Numbered from the stretch's first letter, positions 24,993 through 35,014 are shown. The stretch: 64,000 nucleotides of DNA from Janthinobacterium psychrotolerans (GCF_001677885.1 NZ_LOCQ01000044.1:35883-99882), one strand, 5' to 3'. A program made the numbers and translations. Notes: generated by a model from the letters alone, not told the origin.

Positions 24993-26302
24993 ACGCGGAT
25001 CGCCAGCCGGCCGCCATTCTTGCCTTCGAAATCGAGCAGCTGGGCAATCACGCGCGCGGTCAGCACATGTTCGCCGGCCAGCAGCATCAGGCCGTCACGG
25101 CTGATCAGATCGCGCGACAGCACCATGCCCGGCTCCAGTTCGCCCGACAGCACGGCCATGTCCCGTGGCGGCGCCTGCGTCTGGTCCATAAGGCTGCGGA
25201 ACGCGGCCACCACGGCCGGATCGTAGCGCTTGCCGCCGCTGTCGTAGACCAGGGTGCGCGCCTCGTCGGCGCGCAGGCTGCGCTGCACCATGGCGCCGAT
25301 CTGCAGGCCGTCATAGTCCGACGCCAGCGCCAGGATGCGCGCACCGAGCGGAATGGCCAGCCCCGCCAGGGCGTCGGGAAAGCCGGCGCCGTCGAAGCGT
25401 TCGAGCTGCGAGCGCAGGATGACCGACACGGGCCGCAGTTCGTCGAGCGCCATCAGCAGCTGCTCGGCGCGCAGCGGGTGCTTGCGAAAGGTGGCCAGTT
25501 GCTCGCCATTCCAGGCACTGGCCGGCAGTTCCAGCAAGTCGTCACTCAGGCTGAGCTTGCCAATATCCTTGAGCAGGGCCGCGATGAATACGTCGCGCGC
25601 ATCCTGCGCTTCCAGGCCCATCGTCTGGGCCAGCTTGCGCGACAGCTCGGCCACCCGGCGCGCATGGCCGGCCAGTTTGCCGCCACGCATTTCGATCAGG
25701 TTGGAAAACACCTTGATGGTGGTCACAAACGTGGCCTTGAGCTTGTCATTGGCCGTTTGCAGCTCGTCATGCGACAGCTTGAGCTGCTGCGTGCGCACGG
25801 CCACCTTCTGTTCCAGGCTGGCGTTGAGCAGCAGCAGTTCGGCGTTCTGGCTGGCCGTCAGCGCTTCCAGGCGCAGCTTGTCCTGCTCCAGCGCGCGCCG
25901 TTCGAGCGCATGGCGCACCACCAGCACGATGTCGTTCTCGTCCCATGGCTTGGTTACGTAGCGATAGATCTCGCCGTGGTTGATCGCGTCGAGAATCGCG
26001 CCGATATCGGCATAGCCGGTCAGCAGCAGGCGCACGGTGCCGGGCCAGCGCTGGCGCACCTGGGCCAGGAACTGTGCGCCGTCCATCTGCGGCATGCGCA
26101 TGTCGGATATGACCAGGTCGACCGTCTCGCTTTCGAGCACGGCCAGGCCGGCGGCGCCGCTGTCGGCGGTCAGCAGGCGGTAGCCGTGCGGGCGGAACAA
26201 GCGCCGCAGGGCCGACAGGATATTCGGTTCGTCATCGACGCACAAAACGGTCGGCGGCGTGTTGGCAATGCTGGTCATGGGTGCCTGTTCGGTGAGAGTC
26301 AT
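24968..26302 (-). CDS. Response regulator with degenerate HD-GYP domain (RpfG-like)
   Basis: A 444-residue protein. The receiver domain (about 15-130) has VDDEP, the phospho-Asp in [14 protein letters not shown], and KPWDEND. A coiled coil follows, then an HD-GYP-like domain at about 200-370. Its metal-binding residues are largely altered: the HD pair reads LKDIGK instead of LHDIGK, the HHE motif is replaced by SQLER, and GYP by GFP. Cyclic-di-GMP cleavage is therefore doubtful and a binding or scaffold role is more likely. The last 50 residues ([20 protein letters not shown]) repeat the domain found alone in the 111-residue protein at 28589. It starts with an ATGA overlap on the kinase gene. 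Confidence 0.82.
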
Positions 26303-27735
26303 GGCGCGGCCAATGGCGCCTGGCGCACGGGCAGCGTGATGCGGAACGTGGTGCCGCTGCCGACCACGCTGCGCACCTCGATGCGCCCGTGGTGCTTTTG
26401 CACGGTGGTGTAGGCCAGCGACAGGCCCAGGCCCGTGCCCTGGCCGACGGCCTTGGTGGTAAAAAAGGGATCGAAGATGCGCGACAGATGCTCGGGCGCG
26501 ATGCCGCCGCCCGTATCCTCGACCTCGATCCAGACTTCGCTGTCGTTCTCGCAGCCGGTGCGCAGCGTGATGCGTCCGCGCGCTTCGCCCATGGCGTGGG
26601 CCGCGTTGACCACCAGGTTCAAGATCACCTGGTTCAGCTCCGACGGCTGGCATTCGATATCGGGGATGTCGCCGTACTGCTTGATCACATCGGCCTTGTA
26701 CTTGACCTCGTTATTGACGATATTGAGCGTGGTGTCGATGCCCTGGCGCAGGTCGGCCCAGACCCATTGCTGCAGCGCGTCGGTGCGCGAAAAATCCTTC
26801 AGGTCCTGCACGATGCGGCGCACGCGCACGATGCCCTCTTTCGATTCGCCCATCAGCTGGCCGATATCGGTGCGCAAAAAAGCCAGGTCGATCTGTTCGC
26901 GCAAGGCGCGCAGGCGCTGCGCCACCGCGGGCATGGCGATGTCGGCCTCGGCCTCTTCGTAGGCGTCGAGCACGGTGAACAGGTCGGCCAGGTAGCCTTC
27001 GAGCGCGCCAAAATTGGAAAACACGTAGCCGATGGGGTTGTTGATTTCGTGCGCCACGCCGGCGGCCAGCTGGCCGATCGAGGCGAGCTTTTCGGACTGC
27101 AGCAGCTTTTGCTGGGCCAGCGTCAGCTTGTCGTTCAGTTCGGTCAAGGCCAAATTGCGTTCACGCAGCGCCATGTCGGCGATTTCGCGCTGGGCGATAT
27201 CGTCGGCCAGGCGCTCGTTCATCTCGGCCAGCTGCGCCGTGCGCCTGGCCACCAGGTTTTCCAGGTTATCGTGGGCGCGGCGCAGCGCGCTCTCGGCATT
27301 GCGCCGCTCGGTGACGTCGCGCAGCGTTTCGATGGCGCCGACCAGCCGCCCCTGGCGGTCGCGCAGCGGCGCGGCCGTGAAGTGCAGCCAATGGCCGCTG
27401 GCGCCTATATTGGGAAAGAAATCCTCGGCCTCGTAGGCGCCCGGTATCACCGACGATGGCTTGAGCTTGCCCTGGTACAGCCCCTGTTGGCCCAGCGCGA
27501 TGTCGCCCGCCACCAGCAAGTCGGCCAGGCAGGCGCGCGGCCTGCGATAAAACGCCTTCCAGTGCTCGCGCGTGCCGACCATCGCGGCGGCGGAATAGCC
27601 CAGCAACTGCTCGCAAGCACTGTTCCAGTGCGTCACCACGTGGTCGGTATCGATGGCAAAGGTGGCCACCGGATGGCCGTCGAAGAACGCCGACAGGGCA
27701 GCGCCGGGAAAGATGGTGTCGTCGTCTGGTCTCAT
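26299..27735 (-). CDS. PAS-domain sensor histidine kinase (copy 2)
   Basis: A 478-residue cytoplasmic kinase and paralogue of the one at 23667-24992. A PAS domain at about 10-145 ends [11 protein letters not shown], a coiled coil follows, and the H-box is [20 protein letters not shown]. The ATPase motifs are [12 protein letters not shown] and [11 protein letters not shown]. It shares with copy 1 the insertion containing [20 protein letters not shown]. No membrane span is seen, so it probably senses an internal signal or acts inside a complex. The start is the ATG at 27733-27735, 23 bases after the HDOD gene. It is coupled by ATGA overlap to the downstream response regulator. Confidence 0.88.
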   Translation of the reverse strand: MRPDDDTIFPGAALSAFFDGHPVATFAIDTDHVVTHWNSACEQLLGYSAAAMVGTREHWKAFYRRPRACLADLLVAGDIALGQQGLYQGKLKPSSVIPGAYEAEDFFPNIGASGHWLHFTAAPLRDRQGRLVGAIETLRDVTERRNAESALRRAHDNLENLVARRTAQLAEMNERLADDIAQREIADMALRERNLALTELNDKLTLAQQKLLQSEKLASIGQLAAGVAHEINNPIGYVFSNFGALEGYLADLFTVLDAYEEAEADIAMPAVAQRLRALREQIDLAFLRTDIGQLMGESKEGIVRVRRIVQDLKDFSRTDALQQWVWADLRQGIDTTLNIVNNEVKYKADVIKQYGDIPDIECQPSELNQVILNLVVNAAHAMGEARGRITLRTGCENDSEVWIEVEDTGGGIAPEHLSRIFDPFFTTKAVGQGTGLGLSLAYTTVQKHHGRIEVRSVVGSGTTFRITLPVRQAPLAAP

Positions 27736-27758
27736 GGGATCCCTTTGCGGCGCAGGCG

Positions 27759-28592
27759 TCACGCCAGCATGATGGCCGACAGCTCGTCGAAGGTGCGCTC
27801 GGCCTGCCGCAACAGCGCAAGCCAGGCGGCCTCGTCCAGCGCAACGAGGCGCCAGGCGGGGGCCAACGGCGGCACCAGCGCCTGCTCGTCCCGCGCCAGG
27901 TCCAGCGCGTGGGCGAGCGCGTTGGCCATATGTACCAGCAACGGCAGGCCAAGCGCATCGAGATGCGCGATGGCGTGCTGGTCGGCGACCGCCTGCTGTA
28001 TGGCGGCGGGAAACTTCCACCAGGCGGCCAGCGCGCTGCCCACCTGCGCATGGTCGATGCCGAGCACGGCAATTTCCGCCTCGATCAGCTGGCAATCATG
28101 GTGCTGGCGATAGCTGCGCACCAGCGCATGCTGCTCGGGAAAACGGCTGGCCAGCACCAGCGTGCCCAGGTCATGCAGCAGGCCGGCCGTGAAGGCGGTT
28201 TCGGGATTGATACCCATGTGCGGTGCCAGCAATCGGCCCACCACGGCGGTGGCCAGCGCATGGCGCCAGAAGCCCTGGAAGTCGAAGCCTGCCACGGGCG
28301 CGAAACTGCCGGTCAGCGCGCAGGCCGTGACGACGGTGCGGATGCTGTGAAAGCCGAGCACCGACACCGCTTGCGCGATGCTGGTCACTTCCGACTGCAT
28401 GCCGTAGAACGAGGAATTGGCGATGCGCAGGGTCTTGGCCGCCATGGCCTGGTCCAGCTCGATCTTGTGCGCCAGCACATGCACATCGATATCCTGCCGC
28501 TCCAGGCTGGCCAGCAATTCCAGCACCACCGCCGGCAGCGATGGCAGTTCCTGGATCTGCCGGATGACATGCTCAAAGATCAAAGGTGTCAT
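27759..28592 (-). CDS. HDOD domain signalling protein
   Basis: A 277-residue protein consisting of one HDOD domain, a helical fold related to HD phosphohydrolases but usually without catalysis. Typical segments are IQELPSLPAVVLELL, RIANSSFYGMQSEVTSIAQA and VSVLGFHSIRTVV. GLLHDLGTLVLA retains an isolated HD pair. HDOD proteins act in two-component and c-di-GMP pathways as output or scaffold modules. The start ATG overlaps the upstream 111-residue gene stop (ATGA). It is the third gene of the five-gene operon. Confidence 0.88.
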   Translation of the reverse strand: MTPLIFEHVIRQIQELPSLPAVVLELLASLERQDIDVHVLAHKIELDQAMAAKTLRIANSSFYGMQSEVTSIAQAVSVLGFHSIRTVVTACALTGSFAPVAGFDFQGFWRHALATAVVGRLLAPHMGINPETAFTAGLLHDLGTLVLASRFPEQHALVRSYRQHHDCQLIEAEIAVLGIDHAQVGSALAAWWKFPAAIQQAVADQHAIAHLDALGLPLLVHMANALAHALDLARDEQALVPPLAPAWRLVALDEAAWLALLRQAERTFDELSAIMLA

Positions 28593-28924
28593 GCGCCGTC
28601 CCCTTGCCGGTAACGCTGCAGCAAGGCCAGCAGGCCGGCGCCCGGAGCATCGGCTGGCGTTGCGCGGAACAGCACGGCCAGACGCGCCAGCTGGCGCTGG
28701 CGCATGGCCTCAAGCTGCGCCTGCTCGGCGGCGCCATCGTGCGGCGGTGCGGCGACGATCCAGCAGTCTTTCACGCCACGCCGGCGCAAGGCGGCCAGGC
28801 TGGCCGCCGTCAGCACAGCGCCCTGCGCCAGCAGCACGGTTCCGCTGGCGTCGCGCAGGGCGCGCGACAGGATGGCGCCCTCGCGTGCCTGCTCTAGCGG
28901 CACTGCGCGCTCGCCCGCGCTCAT
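28589..28924 (-). CDS. Small stand-alone domain protein, 111 residues (GMVL-type domain)
   Basis: A 111-residue soluble protein. Residues about 8-60 (LEQAREGAILSRALRDASG, then VLTAASLAALRRRGVKDCWI) match the short beta-rich domain often attached to HD-GYP proteins, and the same domain ends the response regulator at 24968-26302 of this operon. The C-terminal half is helical and Arg/Gln/Ala-rich. Both ends overlap neighbouring genes by four bases (ATGA), so it is tightly coupled. The role is unknown; a stand-alone adaptor for the HDOD or HD-GYP-like proteins is an inference. Confidence 0.72.
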   Translation of the reverse strand: MSAGERAVPLEQAREGAILSRALRDASGTVLLAQGAVLTAASLAALRRRGVKDCWIVAAPPHDGAAEQAQLEAMRQRQLARLAVLFRATPADAPGAGLLALLQRYRQGDGA

Positions 28925-29769
28925 GGCGGCGCTCCGGCCAGGCACAGCGTCACCAGGCTGCCGCGCGAGCGCGAGCGCGCGCCCATTGCGTGCAGCGCCA
29001 CCGCATACGCCTTGCCGTCGATGACGATCAGGCGCTGCGCGCCGGCGCAAGGTTCAAACAGCTGCGGCAAGGCCAGCGCCGCTTCACTGCCCAGCAGCGC
29101 CGCGCCGCGTTCGAACAGCTGCGCGGCGGCCGCATTGACAAAGGCGATCATGCCGTCCTCGTCGAGGCCCAGCACCGGTAGCGGCAGGAACTGCAGCACC
29201 TCGCGGGCAATGCCCAGGCTGACTTCGTCGCGGCTGATCTGATGCTGCTGCTGGCGCAGCAGGGCCTGCATCGTGTCATTGGCCACGGCCAGCGCCAGAT
29301 TGGCCTCGCGCAGCTGCTCGTTCAGGCGTGCGTTGTCGTCGTCGATGCCTTTCAGGCGGAACGCTTCGGCGATATGATCGCGCAGTTGCTGGTCATCCCA
29401 GGGTTTGGTCAGGAACTTGAAAATGGCGCCTTCGTTGACGGCGTCCGTCACGGCCTGCAACTCCGTGTAGCCGGAGAGCATGATGCGCATGGTCTGCGGA
29501 TACAGCAGCCTGGCCTTGCGCAAAAAATCGGCGCCCAGCATGCCCGGCATGCGCTGGTCCGACACGATCACGTCGACCGCATGAACGGCCAGCAGGTCCA
29601 GCCCCTCTTGCCCGCTGGTGGCCGTCAGGATATGGTAGGCGTCGCGCCGCAGCAGTCGCCTGAGCGCGGCAAGGATATTTTGCTCGTCATCGACCAGCAG
29701 CAGTGTGCGCTGGGGAACATCAGGTGTTGCCACGGCACTCTCGGGTACCGGCGCATGGTGCACATCCAT
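28921..29769 (-). CDS. Response regulator, receiver plus PAS domain
   Basis: A 282-residue protein and first gene of the five-gene operon. The receiver domain at about 20-140 has LLVDDEQN, the phospho-Asp in DVIVSDQRMPGM, and KPWDDQQL, the same subclass as RpfG. A coiled coil follows, then a small PAS-like domain at about 195-270 (FLPLPVLGLDEDGMIAFVNA). There is no DNA-binding domain, so output is by protein contact. The ATG at 29767-29769 follows AGGATGGGACG. Its stop overlaps the next start (ATGA). Confidence 0.86.
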   Translation of the reverse strand: MDVHHAPVPESAVATPDVPQRTLLLVDDEQNILAALRRLLRRDAYHILTATSGQEGLDLLAVHAVDVIVSDQRMPGMLGADFLRKARLLYPQTMRIMLSGYTELQAVTDAVNEGAIFKFLTKPWDDQQLRDHIAEAFRLKGIDDDNARLNEQLREANLALAVANDTMQALLRQQQHQISRDEVSLGIAREVLQFLPLPVLGLDEDGMIAFVNAAAAQLFERGAALLGSEAALALPQLFEPCAGAQRLIVIDGKAYAVALHAMGARSRSRGSLVTLCLAGAPP

Positions 29770-29934
29770 CGTCCCATCCTGTCATCGCGGCAGCGACATC
29801 GGAACTAGCCTGCAGGGGGACTGTCGCCTGGAACCGGCCACGCGACAGTCGTCTGCCTGGGATTATACGGCTAAAAGTGAAGAGCATGCAGGGCAAGGCA
29901 TGCGCCGCCGCGCCCCGCACTCAGCTTCGGCACA

Positions 29935-31647
29935 TCAGAAGGTTTCCCACTCCTCGCCCAGCTCTTTCGAAACCGGCTTGGCTTTCGCGGCGGCAATGCG
30001 CGGCGTGGCCTGTGCCGTGCGCGGCGCCGGCCTGGCGACAGCGGGCTGGCTGGCCCTGGCCGCTGGCGCTGCCATGGCGGCGCCGGTACGCGCCGGCATA
30101 TTGCGCAGCTTGAATACGCTGACCACCTGCGCCAGGGTTTGCGACTGGCTCTGCATGGCGGCGGCGGCGGCGGCCGATTGTTCGACCAGCGCCGCATTTT
30201 GCTGCGTCACGTCATCCATTTCGGTAATCGCCTGATTCACTTGCTCGATGCCGGCATGCTGCTCGACGCTGGCGGCGGTAATTTCGGCAACGATATCGGT
30301 GACGCGGCGTACGCTGCCCACCAGTTCGTTCATGGTATCGCCGGCCTGGCCGACCAGTTCGCTGCCCAGTTCCACCGTGCGCGAGGAGTCATCGATCAGC
30401 GACTTGATTTCCCTGGCGGCGGCGCTTGATCGTTGCGCCAGGTTGCGCACTTCGGTGGCCACCACGGCAAAGCCACGGCCCTGCTCACCTGCCCGCGCCG
30501 CTTCCACGGCCGCGTTCAGGGCCAGGATATTGGTCTGGAAAGCAATGCCGTCGATCACGCCGATGATGTCGCCGATCTTGCTCGATGACGTATTGATCTG
30601 ATCCATGGTGGTGACCACGCGCGTGATCATCTCGCCGCCGCGCTGGGCAATGGCGGACGCCGATTGCGCCAGTGCGTGCGCGGTGCGCGCATTGTCCGCA
30701 TTCTGCTTGACGGTCGAGGTCAGTTCTTCCATCGACGACGCCGTCTCTTCCAGCGAGCTGGCCTGCTGCTCGGTACGCGACGACAGATCCATGCTGCCGG
30801 CCGCCACTTCGCTGGCGGCCATGGCGATATTGTCGGTGCCGCCGCGCACCGTATGGACCGTCTCGGCCAGGCGGTCGTTCATGCCTTTCAACGCTTGCAG
30901 CAACTGCCCCAGTTCATCGCGGGTGTCGGCAACGATATCGCTGGTCAGGTCGCCGGCGGCCACCGTATTGGCGACAGCGAGCGCACGCGCCAGCGGACCG
31001 GTAATCGAGGTGGTCAGCACGAAACCCAGCAAGGCCGCGAGCGCCAGCGCCGCCAGCGACAGCACGATCATCAGCATGCGGGCGCTGTCGTACGTCTGGT
31101 TGGCGTCGCTGCCCGCCTGCTTGACGGCGGCGTTCTGCGCCGCGATCTTCTCGTCGATCTGTTTCTTGAGTTCGCCCAGCACCGGACGCAAGCGGTCCGA
31201 CAGATACGCGCGGCTTTCCTCTGGCGTGCCGTGCAATATCAGCTGCAGCAGGTCCACCTGGCCCTGCGTGTATCGGGCGTTGGCGTCCATCACCTTGCGC
31301 AGTTGCTCCTTGTCCTGCGGCAGCACCGACAGGCGCTCAAGCGCGGCGATATCGGCCAGCGCACTGGCGCGATTGCTTTCGATAAGCTTTACCTGGGCTT
31401 CACGGTCGGCCACGTTTTCGGTCAGCATCATGTTGCGCAGGGAGATGGCGATATTGTTGACCCGGTTGATCAGCTGGCTGGCGTACTCGAGCTGTGGCAG
31501 ATTATTGTCGACAATGATGGTGGTGCCGCTGTTGATACGGCCCAGCATCGTGACGCTGATCACCGCGATCAGCAGCAGCAAGGCGCCAATCAGGCCCAGC
31601 GATAAACTGAAGCGTTTACCGATATTGAGGTTGTTAAAAAAATGCAT
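29935..31647 (-). CDS. Methyl-accepting chemotaxis protein with C-terminal EWETF tether
   Basis: A 570-residue chemoreceptor. The first membrane span is at about 13-35, a four-helix-bundle periplasmic sensor (4HB_MCP type) follows, and the second span is at about 190-212 before a HAMP domain. The signalling tip reads [20 protein letters not shown], identical to the receptor at 12798. The C-terminus is an Ala/Pro-rich linker ending EEWETF, very close to the NWETF pentapeptide that recruits CheR and CheB in E. coli Tsr and Tar. The start is the ATG at 31645-31647, just before the basic and hydrophobic N-terminus. It probably serves as a major, self-adapting receptor. Confidence 0.92.
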   Translation of the reverse strand: MHFFNNLNIGKRFSLSLGLIGALLLLIAVISVTMLGRINSGTTIIVDNNLPQLEYASQLINRVNNIAISLRNMMLTENVADREAQVKLIESNRASALADIAALERLSVLPQDKEQLRKVMDANARYTQGQVDLLQLILHGTPEESRAYLSDRLRPVLGELKKQIDEKIAAQNAAVKQAGSDANQTYDSARMLMIVLSLAALALAALLGFVLTTSITGPLARALAVANTVAAGDLTSDIVADTRDELGQLLQALKGMNDRLAETVHTVRGGTDNIAMAASEVAAGSMDLSSRTEQQASSLEETASSMEELTSTVKQNADNARTAHALAQSASAIAQRGGEMITRVVTTMDQINTSSSKIGDIIGVIDGIAFQTNILALNAAVEAARAGEQGRGFAVVATEVRNLAQRSSAAAREIKSLIDDSSRTVELGSELVGQAGDTMNELVGSVRRVTDIVAEITAASVEQHAGIEQVNQAITEMDDVTQQNAALVEQSAAAAAAMQSQSQTLAQVVSVFKLRNMPARTGAAMAAPAARASQPAVARPAPRTAQATPRIAAAKAKPVSKELGEEWETF

Positions 31648-31794
31648 AAGTGTCCTAAAGTAAGAAATCGTCACGCCGGCGCCACTGCGTTAGCGGAACC
31701 GGGGATGTTAACGTTTCTGACACTTATTTGCCACAAGGAAATATACTGTCGTTGCAGTTTTGCACCAAAATTGTGCGCCAGCGCACCATGGCGA

Positions 31795-32280
31795 TCACTT
31801 GGATGGGGCAGCCAGATACCTGGCCACAGGGCAAGGCATGTCGCGATAGAAGATGAAGCCACCGACGCCGATGGTGGGCGTGCCGGACGTGACGCCGTAG
31901 ACCAGGGTGGTGTTCCCCTCCACCCGCAGCAGATTGTTCTCTTTCGACTTGTGGGCGTGCGAACTGGCCAGGTCGGGACGGGGCGCCACTTCCAGCCGCA
32001 GTTCGGACGCGCCAGGGTCGTACGACCAGCGGCCCGGATTGAAGAAGGCAAAGCCGCCGTCGAAGCGCAGCCGGCCATCCTTGAACTGGGTCAGGCAGAT
32101 GCCGGGAAATTCACTCGGCGGGTTGTACCAAGTGGCGGCCACCTCGCCATTGGCCGGCGCCGCCTTGCCCGGCATTTGCAGGCCCGGCTTGCCAGCGCCC
32201 TGCCCCAGCATGCCTGTACAGCCAGCCAGCATGGCCATGGCGGCAAGGATCGCTGCCGTATTACTGCTCTTGATTCGCAT
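31795..32280 (-). CDS. Hypothetical lipoprotein, 161 residues
   Basis: The signal peptide ends in a lipobox (MAMLAGC), giving a lipidated Cys at about residue 20. The mature protein is predicted beta-rich with segments such as GRLRFDGGFAFFNPGRWSYD and a later Cys near the end (DMPCPVARYL). A start ATG at 32278-32280 follows ACGGAA and places the signal peptide at the N-terminus; a longer frame to 32313 was rejected. I do not recognise the family. It lies between the second helicase gene and a chemoreceptor gene, all on the minus strand, with no obvious functional link. Confidence 0.75.
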   Translation of the reverse strand: MRIKSSNTAAILAAMAMLAGCTGMLGQGAGKPGLQMPGKAAPANGEVAATWYNPPSEFPGICLTQFKDGRLRFDGGFAFFNPGRWSYDPGASELRLEVAPRPDLASSHAHKSKENNLLRVEGNTTLVYGVTSGTPTIGVGGFIFYRDMPCPVARYLAAPSK

Positions 32281-32364
32281 TTCCGTCCCGTATTTTTGAT
32301 TTCCGAAAAGCAATCATAGACCGCGACGGCCGGCCATTCAAGCGGCCAGCGCACATAAGGAAAA

Positions 32365-33615
32365 TTAATTGCCGGCAGCTTTCGCCGCCGCTTCGCGCAA
32401 TTTGTCCTTCTTGCTCTTGCGCGCACCCTTGACGCCGCCGTTGACGGTGTCGGTAGCGCTGCTCACTGCCGCCGGCAATTCGGTCGGCTCGAAACCGGCC
32501 ACCACTTCGCGCACGATGCGCAGGTCGTTGCGGTTTTCGATCAGGCGGAAATGTGCTTCCGTATCGGCCGTGATAAAACTGACCGCCGTGCCGCTTTCGC
32601 CGGCGCGGCCGGTGCGGCCGATGCGGTGCGTGTAGTCGACGGCCGATCGGGGCAGATCGTAATTGACGACGGCCGGCAAGCCGGCGATATCGATGCCGCG
32701 CGCGGCCACGTCGGTGGCCACCAGCACCTGCAGGCGCCCCGCCTTGAAGTCGGCCAGCAGCTGGCTGCGCGTGCCCTGGCTGAATTCACCGTGAAACGCG
32801 CCCACGTGCAGGCCGGCGCGCTGCAGCTTGTCGGCCACGTGCTCGGCCGCATACTTGGTGGCGACAAACACCAGCACCCGTTCCCATTGATGCTGCAAGA
32901 TCAGGTAGCGCAGCAGCTGGGTGCGGCGTGGCACGTCGACCGTGATGGCGCGCTGCACGATATCGGGCTTGTCCTGCGGCTCGGACGCCACCTCGATACG
33001 CACCGGCTGCGTCAACAGGCTGTCGGCCAGCGCCTGCACGCTGTCGGGGAAGGTGGCCGAGAAAAACAGGTTCTGGCGCTTTGCCGGCAGCAGCGCCAGC
33101 ACGGCGTTGATTTCCTCGCTAAAACCCATGTCGAGCAGGCGGTCGGCTTCGTCGAGCACGAACAGCGACACGCCGCCCAGTTTGACCGCATTGTGCTTGA
33201 CCAGGTCCAGCAGGCGGCCCGGCGTGGCGACGACGATATCGGCGCCGCCGCGCAGGTCCATCATCTGCGGATTGATCGAGACGCCGCCGAACAGCACGGA
33301 AATTTTCAGCTTGACGGGCAGCGGCTTGGCCAGCGCGTGCACGGTCTGCCCCACCTGCGCGGCCAGTTCGCGCGTCGGCACCAGGATCAGCGCGCGCACT
33401 TGGCGCGGGCCGGCGCTTGGGCTCATCAGCGCCTGCAGCAGCGGCAGCGCGTAGGCGGCCGTCTTGCCCGAGCCCGTCTGCGCCGCACCGAGTACATCGC
33501 TGCCGCGCAGGATGGCGGGAATGGCGGCGGCCTGGATCGCGGTCGGCGCGGCATAGCCGGCCTTGTCGACTGCGCGCAGCAAGGAGGGAATCAGACCCAA
33601 TGAGGAAAATGGCAT
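32365..33615 (-). CDS. DEAD-box RNA helicase, RhlE-like (second copy)
   Basis: A 416-residue RNA helicase. It has the Q motif (FSSLGLIPSLL, TAIQAAAIP), AQTGSGKT, PTRELAAQ, VLDEADRLLDMGF, LFFSATFP and HRIGRTGRAGE. The C-terminal extension is short and Lys-rich (ARKSKKDKLREAAAKAAGN), unlike the long Gly/Pro tail of the helicase at 3404. The two proteins are clear paralogues of the RhlE/DbpA/SrmB class and may have different RNA targets because their tails differ. The start ATG at 33613-33615 is the first in the frame. Confidence 0.92.
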   Translation of the reverse strand: MPFSSLGLIPSLLRAVDKAGYAAPTAIQAAAIPAILRGSDVLGAAQTGSGKTAAYALPLLQALMSPSAGPRQVRALILVPTRELAAQVGQTVHALAKPLPVKLKISVLFGGVSINPQMMDLRGGADIVVATPGRLLDLVKHNAVKLGGVSLFVLDEADRLLDMGFSEEINAVLALLPAKRQNLFFSATFPDSVQALADSLLTQPVRIEVASEPQDKPDIVQRAITVDVPRRTQLLRYLILQHQWERVLVFVATKYAAEHVADKLQRAGLHVGAFHGEFSQGTRSQLLADFKAGRLQVLVATDVAARGIDIAGLPAVVNYDLPRSAVDYTHRIGRTGRAGESGTAVSFITADTEAHFRLIENRNDLRIVREVVAGFEPTELPAAVSSATDTVNGGVKGARKSKKDKLREAAAKAAGN

Positions 33616-33663
33616 GGCGGGCCTTCTGGTATTCTTGGAAAGGCGCCAGTATAAAGCAAGCCT

Positions 33664-34722
33664 CTATTGTTTAGCCATTTGCATGACGGGGTAGCCTTGC
33701 TCGTCGTAGCCCGGCATGCCGCGCCGGATCGCATGCGAAAAGTCCGGGTCGTCATTGGCGGCGCGCGCGCGCGCCGTGATATGGCCGCCGTCGCGCAGCT
33801 GCTGGAAGGGCAAGCCCGGCACCAGTGCCCGCACGTCGAACAGGTAGCGGTCGAGGTAGCCGGAAGCGAGCAGGCGGTAGTCGAGCGGCAGGCCCGGCAC
33901 GATGCGGCGCACCATCTCGAACACGATGGTGGTGCAGTTGGCGGTAAGCGTATTGTAGAACTGCGGCTTGAGCTTGAGGTCGTCCGCTTCGTCGAGGTAG
34001 GCCAGGAACAGCGAGCGCATGGCCGCGCGCGGCATCAGCACGCGGTACAGATGGATATCTTCGCCGCGCGCATTGGTGCGCACGCGAATGATGTCGCGCT
34101 CGTCGGCGGCGATCAGGCTCATCTCGAAATGCTTGAAAAAGCCGCCGATGGCGGAAAAGCTCTCGCCCTTCTCTTTCCTGATCTCGATCGAAAAGGTGAG
34201 GAAACGCCCATCGGCAAAGCCGAACGACACCAGCGTGTGGGCGATCAACGGGCCAGTCCAGTACGACAGCGCCGTGTCGACCGTGCGCAGCTCGTCGAGC
34301 TTGTAGCTGCGCTGTTCCCATTTGACCGTGTAATCGTTTTCGCTGCGCCAGTCGAAATGGCGGACGTTGTCGAGCGTCACCACATTGCCCTTGACCGTGC
34401 CCGTCACGTTCCTCGCCACGTCGTCGGCCCAGCTGCGGTCCTGCGACGGCGCAATCATGCTCCACCACAGCAGCAGCAACACAAAGCCGCCCGCATACGG
34501 CAGCAAGGCGCGCGCGCTGCCACGTGCCCACCACAGCGCGATGCTGCCGATGCCGAGCGCGGCCCACAGCACGGCGCCGATGGTCTGCGCGGCCACGCCG
34601 CCGGCCAGTTGGTACCACAAGGCCAGCGCGCCCCACAGGGCGGTCAGCAGAATAACAAGGGAAGCGGCCAGTTTGCCGACGGTGGCCAGCACGGCGCTGG
34701 CGCGAGGTGAGAATAATGTCAT
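33664..34722 (-). CDS. DUF4105 (Lnb N-terminal-like) membrane protein
   Basis: A 352-residue protein with two or three N-terminal membrane spans (about 12-35, 42-60 and 65-85) and then a periplasmic domain. The segment WEQRSYKLDELRTVDTALSYW and the conserved FYNTLTANCTTIVFEMVRR with its Asn-Cys match the DUF4105 family, now named after the N-terminal domain of Lnb, a lipoprotein N-acyltransferase. The ATG at 34720-34722 precedes the first span; a longer frame to 34851 was rejected. Lipoprotein acylation is an inference from family membership; substrate and reaction are unproven here. Confidence 0.78.
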   Translation of the reverse strand: MTLFSPRASAVLATVGKLAASLVILLTALWGALALWYQLAGGVAAQTIGAVLWAALGIGSIALWWARGSARALLPYAGGFVLLLLWWSMIAPSQDRSWADDVARNVTGTVKGNVVTLDNVRHFDWRSENDYTVKWEQRSYKLDELRTVDTALSYWTGPLIAHTLVSFGFADGRFLTFSIEIRKEKGESFSAIGGFFKHFEMSLIAADERDIIRVRTNARGEDIHLYRVLMPRAAMRSLFLAYLDEADDLKLKPQFYNTLTANCTTIVFEMVRRIVPGLPLDYRLLASGYLDRYLFDVRALVPGLPFQQLRDGGHITARARAANDDPDFSHAIRRGMPGYDEQGYPVMQMAKQ

Positions 34723-35014
34723 GCGGTCATTATAGAGGCTGGCATGCACGGCATGCTTTTCAGCTGACCGGGACCGACTGGAAAACACTGGAATAGGCCA
34801 CCTGTCCTGTTGAAAGCGCATCATGGAAGTGGCGGACCCATTCGGCAACAAGCTGCGTTTCTGGCAACGGCTGGCGGAAGATTGATGATTAGCGGCAAAA
34901 ACTGTGCATATTGATCAAATTCCTGTGGCCCTGGCGGCCAGGCCATGCATTCGCGGCGGCTGAATCGGGTTACACTACAATATTGCGTAATAGCAATTTT
35001 ATGGGGAGTGCCTG

